Shown: positions 42,213 through 53,559 of the stretch, in pieces
How the letters are laid out: each line of letters begins with the position of its first letter
How positions within the stretch are numbered: position 1 is the stretch's first letter
Assembly (NCBI GenBank): GCA_025201375.1
Contig: JAIWZP010000022.1
Location: 62,001-126,000, forward strand
Source of the DNA: Gongronella butleri
Lineage: Eukaryota > Mucoromycota > Mucoromycetes > Mucorales > Cunninghamellaceae
Reading direction: 5' to 3'
DNA length: 64,000 nt
Translations under genes and position numbers: made by a program
Notes under the pieces: generated by a model
Database searches by the model: none
What the model was told of the DNA's origin: nothing
The model's input: only the letters and a program-made list of their open reading frames with translations

Positions 42213-43662
42213 ATGAAGACTAAAAAGGTGCAAGCTCACTACAGCGAGGAAGACGACGACGACGTGCGTTCTGACGGCTATGACTATGAAGATCAAGCGT
42301 CGGATCAAGAGGTAAGGCATATTTAAACACAAAACACATATTATCGACGGCCAATTGACGTGCGCACTGGGCTTTTCTTTCCTTTTTATAGATCTCGGAT
42401 CAAGACGATGACCAGAGCGACGATGGTCAGAGCGACGACGATCAGAGCGACGACGATCAGCAGCAGGAGGAACAGGCCGCCAAGCTCCAGCGACTAAAGC
42501 GAAGTAAGTGAGAAAAGCTTGTCTTTTCTTGAAAACAGGGTCAAAAATTGACAACTTTTCTTATTCTCTTTGGCCAGGTCTGGCGCACGTTTCATTTGAG
42601 CAGCTGGCGGACATCAACCAAAAGATGCACGGCGAACCCGCAACGCATGATACCACGAAAAAGCCGAGCAAAGCGCAAATCCTCAAGGATCTCAAGGCCG
42701 CGTCCAAAAAGCTAAAAAGTACGCGCAAACCAAAGGCTAAGGAAGAAATGAAGCGCTCGAGCAAGCATAGGTAAGCAAAGGTTCATGCAGCAAATGGCCA
42801 TTGGGCTTGTGTATCCGTTGGACAAGGCGCCATTCATCCTTTTCTTTTCTCTTATATTGCTATCCAGTCCCATGGAAATGTCGTCCAAGAGAGCCGTCAG
42901 CCGACTGCGCAGCGTGGTGGAAACCCAGGCGGTCGTACGTGCTTTGTTACATAACCAAAGGATGCGATGCAATGGCAAACCAGATGATCATTTTACCTTT
43001 TTTCATGTAGAAACATCGCGATCCTCGCTTTGACAAGTTGTCTGGCAAGCTGAACCAGGATTTGTTTGAAAAGTCATATGATTTCATCAATGACTACAAA
43101 AAGGACGAGCAGGCGCAGCTGCAGCAACGCCTGACCAAGACAAAGGACCCTGAAGAGCGTGCTGAGCTCAAGGACAAGTTGTCCAAAATGGTAAAGGCGG
43201 CGCACCACGCGCACAAATTACGTAATGGGAGTGCAATCTCTTACTTTTTTTTTTTTTCTTCGTGACCTTGCCTATGCATGCCCATTTATCCTTCAATGCT
43301 CTTCTTTGTGTCTCCATTGTTTGTCCACGCAAAGAAATCACAAGAGAAGAACGACCTCGACAGGAAACGCAAGCAAGCTCTAGCACGCGAGCGAAAGAAG
43401 GCGGAAGCGGAGCTCGTGAAACAGGGCAAGACGCCCTATTTCCTCAAGAAATGTAAGTCAGCGCTGTTTTTCCTTCAATCCCATTGGTTGACCCGTCTTT
43501 TTTTTTTTTTTTTCTTCAGCCGAGAAGCGCAAGCTGGAACTGATGGACAAGTACAGCCAACTGGGCGACAAGAGCATCGATCGCATCATGGAGAAGCGAC
43601 GCAAGCAAAACTCCAACAAGGATCATCGCCGTCTGCCGTTCAAGCGTCGATCCGGCCAGTGA
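42213..43662 (+). CDS. rrp36: rRNA processing protein Rrp36
   Basis: About seven exons run from ATG 42213 (MKTKKVQAHYSEEDDDDV) to TGA 43660-43662. The acidic N-terminus (DDQSDDGQSDDDQSDDDQ) is followed by VSFEQLADINQKMHG, then KRAVSRLRSVVE, the family block KHRDPRFDKLSGKLNQDLFEKSYDFINDYK, LTKTKDPEERAELKD, a Lys/Arg-rich helix RKRKQALARERKKAE and the end KRRKQNSNKDHRRLPFKRR. These match Rrp36, a nucleolar component of the 90S pre-ribosome needed for early pre-rRNA cleavages to make 18S rRNA. Intron borders interrupt several helices without changing frame. AATAAA at 43790-43795 is the likely polyadenylation signal. Confidence 0.9.
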
Positions 43663-44164
43663 AATTTGCCTTTTTTCGCTCAATTCGCCCGTTCTGGCCC
43701 ACGGACCCCTCATTTCTTGCTTGGTTAGAGTTTCGCCCAATGGATTTATTACATCAATTTGTTTGAAAGATCGATGGGTTGTACAATGAAATAAAAAATG
43801 CCGGGGATGGTCGAATGGCATGTGGCAAGTGGAGCAAAACGATGGCCGAGTGTTGACCAAGCGCGCACGCATTGGTCGGTAAGAGTTCCACAAGAGGACA
43901 TTCTGAATCCTTTGGCAGTCAAAAAAGGACCTACTTTTTTTAAATTACCCGTAAAATGTCGGTCGCTCATTTCTCGATGTGATGGACACACGCAAAAAAA
44001 AAAAAAAAAAAAAAAAAAAGGCACCATGATGAGCTAATGGGCCCTGTGCAACCCTGGAGTTCCAAAAAGCATAAATTGCACGAATTGGGCTCATTTTTTT
44101 ACATCTTTTTCACCCTTCTTTCCTTTTTACCCCTTCCCGTTCTTTTTTTTTTTCACCATCTGTC
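43663..44164. promoter_or_regulatory. Spacer and chitinase promoter
   Basis: It includes the RRP36 3' UTR (AATAAA 43790-43795), 24 A residues near 43996-44019 and a CATAAATT TATA-like word about 95 bp before the chitinase ATG. The 60 bp before the ATG is pyrimidine-rich. Confidence 0.5.
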
Positions 44165-46351
44165 ATGGTTCAATTCTCTCTCAAGGCAGTGGTTGCCACG
44201 ATCTTTGCCGCTGCGTCGCTGATCGAGGCTGCGGATGTGTCCAATGGCCACCATCTGGAGCGTCGCTGCACCGGTAAGCGTCACCAGCCCGGCGCCTATG
44301 GCACAAAGCACCACCACGAACCAAAGAAGACGCACCATGCTGCTTCGACCTCCAATTCTTCCGGCAAGGGTATTGTCGCTGCCTATGTCACCGATTGGGT
44401 AAAAAAAAAAAAAAAAAAAAAGCGAGAAAACGACGGGATCACAAGCAAACAAGAGGCTGACCAACAAGACCACGCGCGCCCTCGACCGTCATTGTCTCTT
44501 TTTTTATTTGCTCTTTGTAGGCACTTCCCTCGGAGATTGCCTGGAGCAAGCTCGATCATGTGTTTTACGCGTTTGCCATTCCCACCAAGGATGGCTCTCT
44601 GGGCAGTTTTGACGCCGGCAACCTCCAAAAGGGTAAGCCCCCCACACTACAAGATCATGCATCAAACAAAGAGAATCACGATCGCGCATGCCAAGAGCAG
44701 AAATCGCGTGCAGACGCCACACAACAAAAAACAAAAGAAGAAAAATAGGGGGAAAATGAAAATGATCCTAAATTGACAACAAATATCTGCCCAATTACGT
44801 AGTTGTCAAGGACGCGCACGCCAATCAAAAGAAGGTGTCGCTCAGCGTTGGCGGGTAAGAAGCAGAAAAAAAAGCAATGTGCCACTGGAATTCGACTTGG
44901 GACGCGCACCCACTTACCAAAAGCGGGGTCAAACTCATTTCTTCAAACTTTAATTTCGTTCTGACGTCGTGTTCTCCTGATTTTAATTAGCTGGACCGGC
45001 TCTCTTTACTTCTCTGACTTGGTCCTCACGACCGACAAGCGCTCGGCTTTTGCCGACAATCTTGTCAAGGCTGTCACTGATTATGATCTCGATGGCATTG
45101 ATATTGATTGGGGTATACTTTTCTGTTCTTTTCTTTTCTTTTCTTTTTTATTTGTGAAAGCGGAGCCACTGACTATCCAATTCATCTTTTAGAATACCCC
45201 AATAACCCTAATGGCGTCGCTTGTAACGCTATGTAAGCCTTTTTTCCTCGTGTTTTGACGTGGCACGGCTCAAAGTCTAATATTTTTACTCTTCAAATTA
45301 TTTTTTTTCACGCAGCAATGACAATGACACTGCCAACTTCCTCTCCCTCATGACCCTCCTCCGCCAAAAGCTCGGCTCCGGCAAGACCTTGTCGGCCGCT
45401 GTTGCCACGACGCCTTTCAATGATGCTAGCCAGAACCCTGAAGACTCTTTGGATGCAAAGTGGGGCTCCACGCTCGACTACATCAACATCATGGTACAAA
45501 AAAAAATGAAAAAAATGAAAAAAGCGTGCCTTTCTCTCGCTTCCCGCCGCACGCCCAGTCCAAAAAAGGGAAACGCGCCCGTGTAACGTTTGTTTTGACT
45601 ATTTTTTTTTCATTTCCACCACTCAGGTTTACGACTTGGCCGGCAGCTGGAACCCCAAGACGGGTGCTAATTCGCCCTTGTACAGCGATGCGGACGATTC
45701 GGCGAGCGTCGACTCGGCTGTCACTGCCTGGACGGGTGCCGGCTTCCCTGCCAACAAGATCCTCGTCGGTGTGCCCTTCTACGGCTTTGTTACCAAGGTC
45801 AAGACCGCTATCACGGCCAGCACGGGCGAGCACGTCGCGTTTGACACCAGCGCGCCCCAAATTCAGGGCGATCAGTATGACACCAAGGGCGCTGACCCTT
45901 GTCCCGGTGCCACCGCCACCTACTCGGGTGAATTCCAGTACCGCAGCATCGTCGAAGAAGGTAAGTGGCCATCTGGATGGAAAAAAAAAAAAAACGCGAC
46001 GCATTCCATGATTGACGCGTTTTTTTTCCTTTTCTAGGCGTGAGCAAGAACTCGTCTGGCTGGGCCAACTACTGGGACAGCAAGACCATGACGCCCTATG
46101 CCTTCAACAAGGACAAGATGTACCTGCTCACCTATGACAACCCTGCTTCTTTGACCGACAAGGCCAATTATGCCGTCAAGAAGAACTTGGGTGGTCTGAT
46201 GATGTGGTCTTTGGAGATGGTAAGCCAAGAATGCATTCGTATTTGACTTTTGGCACGTGGCTGACCGCTCCTCCTTTTTTTTTTTTTGTTCAATTCATAG
46301 GATACCAGCAGCAATGATCTGTTGAATGCCATGCAAGCCGTCCGCGCTTAA
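44165..46351 (+). CDS. Secreted GH18 chitinase
   Basis: About ten exons run from ATG 44165 to TAA 46349-46351. A signal peptide (MVQFSLKAVVATIFAAASLI) is followed by a short His-rich linker (TKHHHEPKKTHH) and a GH18 barrel. The visible barrel elements are IVAAYVTDW, LDHVFYAFAIP, KVSLSVGGWTG, then the catalytic DLDGIDIDWEYP (DxxDxDxE, with the proton-donor Glu), VYDLAGSW, ILVGVPFYGF and GGLMMWSLEMD. All catalytic residues are present, and one intron falls between the Trp and the catalytic Glu. The enzyme should cut beta-1,4-linked N-acetylglucosamine in chitin, in the wall or outside the cell. AATAAA at 46395-46400 ends the transcript. No chitin-binding domain was seen. Confidence 0.92.
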
Positions 46352-46597
46352 TTTGCTCTGGAGCAATGCCTTTTTATTATGTATTAGTATTGAGAATAAA
46401 GACTTTTCCTTCCTCTCTCTCTTTCCATCGGCCGCGATTGCGATTGCCGTCACAAAAATAGAAGAAAAAGAAAAAAAAAAGAAAACAGTAAAAAACAGCA
46501 AAAAAAGAAAAAGAAAAGATAAGAGCGTCCCAAGCACACTCGCCCAAGAGGCTGGGTGGTCATGGTGCATGAAGAGAGGCAGCGCAGCTTCAATCCG

Positions 46598-47024
46598 TCA
46601 GCGCCAATCGACGTGCAACCCCGGGTGATTGCTTTTTTGGCGGCGCATAATCTCATGCAGCTGATACCGTCCCCCCCCCATTGCTCCCATGGCCGCCGCG
46701 ATGCGCCACTGCACGCGCTGTTGGATAGTGGCGGCCCCACAACACCTGATGGGTGCACGATCAATGAGTGATGCAGCCACAATGGCTTGAAAATGTTGCC
46801 AACAGCCCAAAAAACAACAAAATTACGCTTGCATAAGCCGAACTGGCGTCATGGTCGGTTAAAAACGCGTGGCAAGAGTGCTTACCAATGACCAGAAGAC
46901 GCATACCAATGGCAATGAGGTACAAGGAACACGCCAGGTCCCAGATCTCGTTGAAAATAAAAGAAAAAGGACATGGGTGCGCGCTTTTTAATGCAGCATC
47001 AGGTGGGGGTGCTGTGATCTGCAA
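46598..47024 (-). CDS. Possible spliced minus-strand gene, unrecognised
   Basis: A frame with FNEIWDLACSLYLIAIGMRLLVIG (47000-46885 region, cut here as hydrophobic exon) is followed by a donor-like G|GTAAGCAC. A second frame, AIVAASLIDRAPIRCCGAAT to GLHVDWR and a TGA near 46598, follows an acceptor-like TTTTCAAG. A further exon-like frame lies at about 47400-47530 (HMMGGSDGITMAGDLFMHLL). Splice signals are only suggestive, and I recognise no family. It may be a real gene of low expression or a decayed one. Confidence 0.25.
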
Positions 47025-48737
47025 TGCAAGAGCACTCCACGTGTTGTGCTCACACGACGTTCATAGAGATTCATTAGAGATCTCGATCTGTTTCAAGGCA
47101 TAATTGATAAATATGGCGAAATGCGCGTTTTGTCATGACTGCGATCGCACTGCGGATGAAGGGTGGATGGCGTGCGAGTCCTGGAAGATAAAGCATGATC
47201 TCCATTATGCCAAAATTTATGCCAAAATGCTGGTTTTGCTCCTAGGCAGCTTTTGGCTTTTTTTTCTACGATGATCCTGCGTGAGCCAACCATTGAGCGT
47301 CACACATACCTCTTTTTCTATGCTTTTTGTTCCCGTCTGCAGTGCGTCTTGTGAAACGGAAGGGCAAAAAAAAAAAAAAAAAATACACAAACGAGGGCTC
47401 ATTTCAGGGCCAATGATATACTCATCGCGCCTCTTGTGCGCCATTTGGCAATACAAGAGATGCATGAACAGGTCGCCCGCCATGGTAATTCCGTCGGATC
47501 CCCCCATCATGTGAATTCCAAAGGAATGCAGCATGACATCAATCGTGTTTGCTTTTTCTTATCCTTTTTGTGCAAAAATTACCTCTTTCTTGGCCCATGC
47601 GCATTCCCCTCCATCGGGACAAGGAGTGGGCAAGCCTCCATGGAAGATGCATACACCTAAAAAAAACAAAAAAAAAAAAGGGCTGCGAGAAGGTCATGCT
47701 ACCCCACTCGTTCATGTGCAGCCCAAAAGCCTGGCGCCAAGAGATGCATCAATTTGCGAGTTTCACACACAGACGGGCGAGGATGGCGGCTGGGCAAGCC
47801 TCCCGTCCAATGGAACTAATCAGAAAAAGGCAATAGTCCATTCTGTCACTGTCTCCACCCCCCTTTTTTTTCTTCGCCAGCGTCTGAGTGCCGTTTTGCC
47901 CAAACCTTCTTTGATCGCCCTTTTTTTTTTTTTTTCTACGTGTGTGTGCGTGTGCTAGTCCACAAAGCGATCGCCCTCGAGTTTGGACATGACAACAACA
48001 AAAGAATTGCTTTATTTTTCTGGATGAAATGAATAGGCAAATGTATCAGCCATGGCTGCACGGTGGCACCATCCCTCCCTCCCCCGAGCGCGTGCGCCCT
48101 TTTCTCCTGCTCCTTCCCCCTCGCCCCGCGCACACGCGCCGTGCCTGGCTCCAAAGGCATTCATTTTCCCATTGGTTTTGCCATGGCATCCTTTTTCCTT
48201 TCCTTCGATCAAGAATCCCACCTTTTTTTTTTATTTTCCGTGGCTGGCAAAAAGTCAAGCACGTTTTTTTTTCCCCTTGCCATCACACCCGACGCTGAAG
48301 CAGAAAGTCGTTTTAATTTAAAAAAGATCTACGGAGTTGTAATACCGGGGGGGATTTAACAAGACCATGAAGATCCTTTTCTCGCGCCGTGATTTGTCGA
48401 CCTAAATTGGGTTGGGTCACCGTCCCAGCCAAAAAGAGTAAAGGCTGCCTTTTTTTTTTTTTTCTTGTGCGTGTAGCTTGCTTTTGGGGGGATGAATGTC
48501 GACTTTTTGCTTTTCTTCCCCTTTTATCTTTTTATTTTTCTGTAAGAAGACGAGAATCACGTTTTTTTTATCATCCCTTCCTCTTTGTTTTTTTTTGTTT
48601 TTTGACTTGTTTCTTTTCCCTTTCCCCCTTTTTTCCCTTTGTCTTTTTTTTTTTCCTCGCATTTTCTCTTTTTCCCGCCTCTTTTTTTTTTTAATCATCC
48701 TCCGCCCTTTTCCTTTTGTTGTTGCCGTGTAAAGTCG
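47025..48737. other. Intergenic region upstream of the CON7-like gene
   Basis: No firm gene. A plus frame near 47958-48029 reads VHKAIALEFGHDNNKRIALF after a pyrimidine-rich CTAG and could be a last exon, but no partner exons were found. From 48440 to 48715 the strand is almost pure pyrimidine with long T tracts, which fits a fungal 5' leader just before the ATG at 48738. Confidence 0.35.
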
Positions 48738-50117
48738 ATGTCTCAACAGAGCCAGCCCCATCCTGTCGCCCATAGCAGCAGTACGCGGCCGGTGTATCAG
48801 CAGCAGCAGCAGCAGCAGCCTGGCTATTATGATGACAACAAGCAGCCGTTTCTGCACGGCTATTTGCCGCCGGGAGCGTCGCCAGGCACGAGCCCGGCCG
48901 ATCAGGAAATGGTCAACGCCGCGGCGGCCGCGGCGGGTGTCGATCCTTATGCGGGAACGACGTCTTTGCCTCCCGTGTCGCAATTACTGCCCACATCATC
49001 GACAAATGGCAAGAACAACAATCACACCGTCGATACACGCCAGCAAATGGTCAATTCGTCGACGACACCCAAGCCGACGTCGGTCTACCACGCGGCGCAG
49101 CCGCAACAAACCCCAAATTCGCTTGCGCAAGCCTCTCCTCAGCAACAATCGCTCATGCAGCAACAGCAGCAACAACAGGCTTCTCAATCATCGCCCGGTG
49201 CCGCGGCCACCACGGTGCCACCCATGGTGCCTTCGCATCCGCCACACCAGGCCCAAAAACTGCCCATCTTTTATCGCCCCGCGTCCACGCCGCCTTCCAT
49301 TCATGCACCATCGTCTGTCAGCGCGTCGCCCACAAATCCATCGCCACACCATCCTCACCAGGCGCAGCCGCACCCTCACCCGCACACACCCATGCCATTG
49401 CCGCCCCCATCGCATCAAAATGACTCGTACTATATGATGAATCATGCCATTTCTCCCAATGCAGCGGCTGCTGCCGCCGCTGCCGCTGCCGCGTCGCCCC
49501 ATCCACACCCTGGTATGCTCGGTCAGCCACAATTGCCACCCGCGACCGTCGCGGCCGCTGCCGATGCCATGGTGTATACGGCGACCACCTCATCCACCTT
49601 CATACCACCCCATTCTCGCATGTATCAGCAGCATCTGCCGTCGCCACCTTCCTCGTTTGACCAATTCCAGCAACAGCAACAGCAGCAACAACAACAGCAG
49701 CACGCGTCGCAAGCGGTCGCCGCGGCTGCCGCTGCTGCAGGCCATGCACCTCCCCCTCCACACCCGCAATTGATGTCTTCTTTGCAACAAGCGGCCCCTC
49801 CAGCTGCTGTGCACCATCCTTCGCTTGCTCAACACCATGCCGCCGCTCACACACAGCAGCAACAGCAGCAACAACATCAGGCACCCGCTCAAAAGGTGTT
49901 TTCTTTTGTTTCGCTGCCCGGCATTAACCAGAAAAAGCGTCCCAGGCGGAAATACGACGAGGTCGAGCGGTTATACCATTGCAGCTTCCCAGATTGCTCA
50001 AAATCCTACGGCACACTGAACCATCTTAATGCCCACATCTGTATGCAGAATCACGTAAGCTTTTCTCTCCCCCCCCTTTTTTTCCCGTCTTTTCTGTTTT
50101 GTTTAGGCTGACACGCT

Positions 50118-50157
<40 letters not shown>

Positions 50158-50605
50158 AATCACGCGTCATTCTAACCTTAAATTTTTTTTTCTCTCGGTG
50201 CAGGGTCCCAAGCGGCATCCGTCTGAATTCAAGGAATTACGCAAAATGTGGCGCAAGCAGAAGCGCGAAGGCAGCAACAGCAGCGAAAAGAGCGCATCCA
50301 GTAGCAAGCACAAGGGCAGCGATGCGTCCGATGCGGCTTCGCCCATCATGGAAGCCCATGTCGCCGCCACCATGTCGACAAACACAAACATGACTCCTTC
50401 CATGATCCACCAGCCATTGCCGCCACCCCCACCCATGCCATCCATCGCACCACCTCATCACCATCACCCCCACCACCATCATCAACACCCGTACACACAC
50501 ACAGAGCCGCCACCACCGCACCCATGGATGGCCACCACCATGCCACAGCCAAATATGCCACATCATCAGCCCGTCCCCGAGTTTTCCCCGCTCAATTACC
50601 CCTAG
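48738..50605 (+). CDS. CON7-like C2H2 transcription factor
   Basis: Two exons (48738-50054, 50204-50605) join in phase to 572 codons. The N-terminal 390 residues are low in complexity: polyGln, polyAla (AAAAAAAAAAA), Pro- and His-rich. Then comes VFSFVSLPGINQKKRPRRKY, DEVERLYHC and a single C2H2 finger, C-x4-C-x12-H-x5-H, read as CSFPDCSKSYGTLNHLNAH with the last His after ICMQN. It is followed by GPKRHPSEFKELRKMWRKQK. This finger and its flanks match the CON7 group of fungal regulators, which govern morphogenesis and wall genes, including chitin synthesis in ascomycetes. The intron falls exactly after the last zinc ligand. AATAAA at 50703-50708 ends the gene. The chitinase gene lies 2.4 kb upstream. 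Confidence 0.87.
50121..50155. repeat. 35-A homopolymer in the CON7-like intron
   Basis: Thirty-five consecutive A residues lie in the only intron of the gene. This is the longest homopolymer in the window. Confidence 0.95.
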
Positions 50606-51129
50606 GCCACCCTTGCTCCCCTTCAAAGCTTCAATCCATCCTACGAACAACCTCTTTTCCCCCCACCCACCCACTTGTAATCTCATTGTACATATGTTTT
50701 GAAATAAAAATCGGTCCTCTGTAAGTGTAGCACACAGACAACAAAAAGTTGGAGATTCGGGCTAATACGCTGGTCTGTATTATGTGGATTGACTCTTTCG
50801 TGGCCTTTTTTTTTTGTTTCTTAACCAGAACCATGCCAAATCCATCACGTCATCAATGTTTACTATACAGTATCATACGTACATGCAAAAAAGGAAAAAA
50901 CTCTCTTGTTGCTACAAAAAAAATGTAAACTTTTCTTCGCCGCAACAACGCCAGTGGGTATGAAAGTTGCTTGGTGCGCAAACGACAATTTTTTTAAGAT
51001 GCAGTCGTCGTTGATGAGGAACGAGGATATGATATGATATGCTGAAAATTGAGATTTCTTCCTATGTACAATCTCGATTGTCTCGATTGAAATCAATCAA
51101 TTTTATTTGAATTTTCTCGCTCGAAATCT
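50606..51129. other. 3' UTR and gene-free spacer
   Basis: It contains AATAAA 50703-50708, ATACAGTATCATACG near 50866 and repeated CTCGATTG words near 51070-51100. No supported gene. Confidence 0.4.
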
Positions 51130-51665
51130 AGATATCATACTGTAAATCTCGAAAAATACAGTAATATCATACTGTATCGAGAGGATCAAGCGGGACAATA
51201 ATAATTAATCGACAATCTCGATCGTCGCTGGCTCGAGCGATTGATCTCGATTGATCTCGATAAGCCGAAAGCCGATACTGTTGTACATACTGTACAGTAT
51301 GATATCTTACAGTTTGATACAGTACATACTGTAATAATTCATACTGTAATATCATAATTTGAACTTCGGCAAGCGTGAAAAAATTACATACGGTAGTCAG
51401 CATCTCATCAGCAAGTGCCCGAGAAAATGCATGCACGTGCACGAGCGATTTTCATCCATTTTAAATTTTACAGTACTGTACGACCTACGACGACGGTACA
51501 GTACACACAAGCAAATAAAAAGTTTGCTTCGACCGTGTTTAAATTTCATTGGACATACCTGTAATACAGAACTGTACTGTGCTGTACAGAAACTGACGCG
51601 TGCTATCATTTCTTCAATAATACTTGAAGCATCGCGCTGCACTATACAGTAGTACACAAAATCGT
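51130..51665. repeat. Cluster of TACTGTA/TACAGTA palindromic words
   Basis: At least a dozen TACTGTA, TACAGTA or merged TACTGTACAGTA words lie in 530 bp, for example near 51138, 51157, 51169, 51289, 51325, 51346, 51469 and 51645. No gene overlaps. Many are exact inverted pairs. Confidence 0.75.
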
Positions 51666-52386
51666 ACACAACATTCGCCTTTTAAAAACCAAACAGCGTG
51701 TTTTTCAGATTTTGCTGGTCTGCTGTGCCTCCAGAAAAATTTTACAGCCTATCATACCTGCCCACTAATGAAGTACGCGTCGTCGTCGCTGCGTAAACTA
51801 CCTCCCAGTGCTCAGGATAAACCCGTCCGATTTTTTTTGAACTCCAAGATGCCAAAAATCTCACATTTGTACTATTTTGCGTTCATCTCGCCACCTGCTT
51901 GGTCGAGCCCGCTCAAAAACAGCTGCATTGAGTTCAGTGCAAAATTTGCAACAAAAAAGCTTAAAACACCAAAGCGCGACGACCACTTTTTAAAAATTCA
52001 GGGGTCACTCAGGGGTCACACATTTCAATCTCAGAAAATGCCAAATTTGGGAAATTTCAAACTCCGAGTGATCAATGCATCCCAAACAGGCAACTCCGAC
52101 ATTTGCTATTGGCTGACAAAATGGCTGGCCGGTCGCCTCAACTTACAGTAAGAGAAAAGCCCAAAGAGTGACGCATGAACGGCTGCCAATCTTGACATGG
52201 ATCATTAGAGCATGCAATGCAGCAGATAACAGCCAAGATTCATTCTCGGTCGCACACAAGGTCTAACATCTTGCTTTTCCTAGCACACGCTCCATATTAT
52301 GATAGTGCATAAAAAAGCACAGCATCATCAGCAGCATGTGCTGCAGCTACGCGTCTGACGCTCATTAGCATTCACATTGCTTCTTT
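51666..52386. other. Gene-free region with one uncertain frame
   Basis: The plus frame at 51624-52151 (FLNSKMPKISHLYYFAFISP in its middle) has repeat-like composition and no splice or start support. I see no recognised gene. Confidence 0.35.
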
Positions 52387-52643
52387 GTGTAGTACGACGC
52401 GCTGGATGCAAAGGGTGCCCAATGCAATGCATTGATTCCCGTGATCGGACCCTTTGCACAGCCCGAGACTCCGGTCAGCTCGCACACAGCTGAATGTCTG
52501 ACCCTGAATCATCCATTATTTCCCTTATTTAAGCTCGCCTTCCCTTAGTAGTCTCTCGCTCTTTCTCTTCCCTCTCATCTTTCTTTTCCCCATTAAAGCC
52601 GTACTTTTAGTCCCGTCTTTTCTGTCTTGTTCACTAGATTCAC
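52387..52643 (+). mobile_element. Possible solo LTR
   Basis: The block begins TGTAGTACGACG and ends GATTCACA (TG...CA). Between them lie a TATTTAAGC TATA-like word (52527), a CT-rich initiator-like stretch and ATTAAAG (52595), the order seen in LTRs. No second LTR, no internal coding region and no target duplication could be shown, so it may only be a promoter region. Confidence 0.25.
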
Positions 52644-52759
52644 ATGCCCCATTGGAACCCCCCCGATCTGTCTGTGCGCCAAGGCCGCCGCAGCAGACCA
52701 AGCAATTTGGCCTTGTCCCACATACTACTGTACTGTACTGTATGTACAGTACTGTACAG

Positions 52760-52766
52760 TATAAAG
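52760..52766 (+). promoter_or_regulatory. TATA box beside a TACTGTACAGTA palindrome
   Basis: TATAAAG directly follows CAGTACTGTACAG. It could drive the frame at 52897. Confidence 0.4.
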
Positions 52767-52896
52767 ACCCCGCTACTTTCCTTTTCCCCTTCCCTTCTTT
52801 TTTCTCTCTCTTTTCTCTTCACTCTTCCAACACCCACTCGTCGTTTCCTTGTTTCGCGGTGGTGTTGCTGTCAATAAACCCACGTTTGTTCAAATA

Positions 52897-53118
52897 ATGC
52901 GGCCCGATTACGGTATCTTCACTCTTTTCGTCAGGGTCGGCGCCTCCGTGTCAAGGGAGTCGCCGCCCGCCAAGCTCAACAACGCGCTGCCCACCAACAA
53001 GGCATTTTGGGCGATGACAGGGACGCCCGACGCCTCATTAAATTATTCACTCGGCCGGCTCAATGATGACCACGACACTCCCCCCTCACCCGCAGGGACA
53101 GCAGCGACAGCCTACTAG
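52897..53118 (+). CDS. Possible 73-residue ORF, unrecognised
   Basis: ATG 52897 (MRPDYGIFTLFVRVG) to TAG 53116-53118 follows a TATA box and a pyrimidine-rich leader. It has no introns and no recognised family. Codon use is more gene-like than the surrounding repeats. Confidence 0.35.
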   Translation: MRPDYGIFTLFVRVGASVSRESPPAKLNNALPTNKAFWAMTGTPDASLNYSLGRLNDDHDTPPSPAGTAATAY

Positions 53119-53559
53119 AGGGTCGGATCGAGTCAGGGCTGCATGACACAGCGATGGTTCCGTCGCATTGAGTGGAATTGTCGGTGATCCGAAATGACGG
53201 CATGACATCATTTCCATAAATTGGTCATTTGGCGTCCGACGGTCGTCTGAGCGACCACAATCATCCCATTTTTATTTTTTTAATGCTATCATTCGCTTGC
53301 TTGCGTCCCTGCTTAAGTCGGATCTGTGATGCATTGACACTTGCAGCTGGCTATCTGCATGCGCTGCCAAGTCCATTTGACCAACAAGCAATGGCTGTGT
53401 GCTTGGGAACGAGCCTGCCTCGAATTGCCAAAAACCCGCATTGAGTGCCATTACAGTAGTATTATGCATTTGTTCACTTTTGCACCAATTGGTCCGTTTC
53501 AGTAGTGCTTGCGCCGCAGCTGGCGCGACCAATGCGTGTATGTCAATCTGGCGCTTGAC

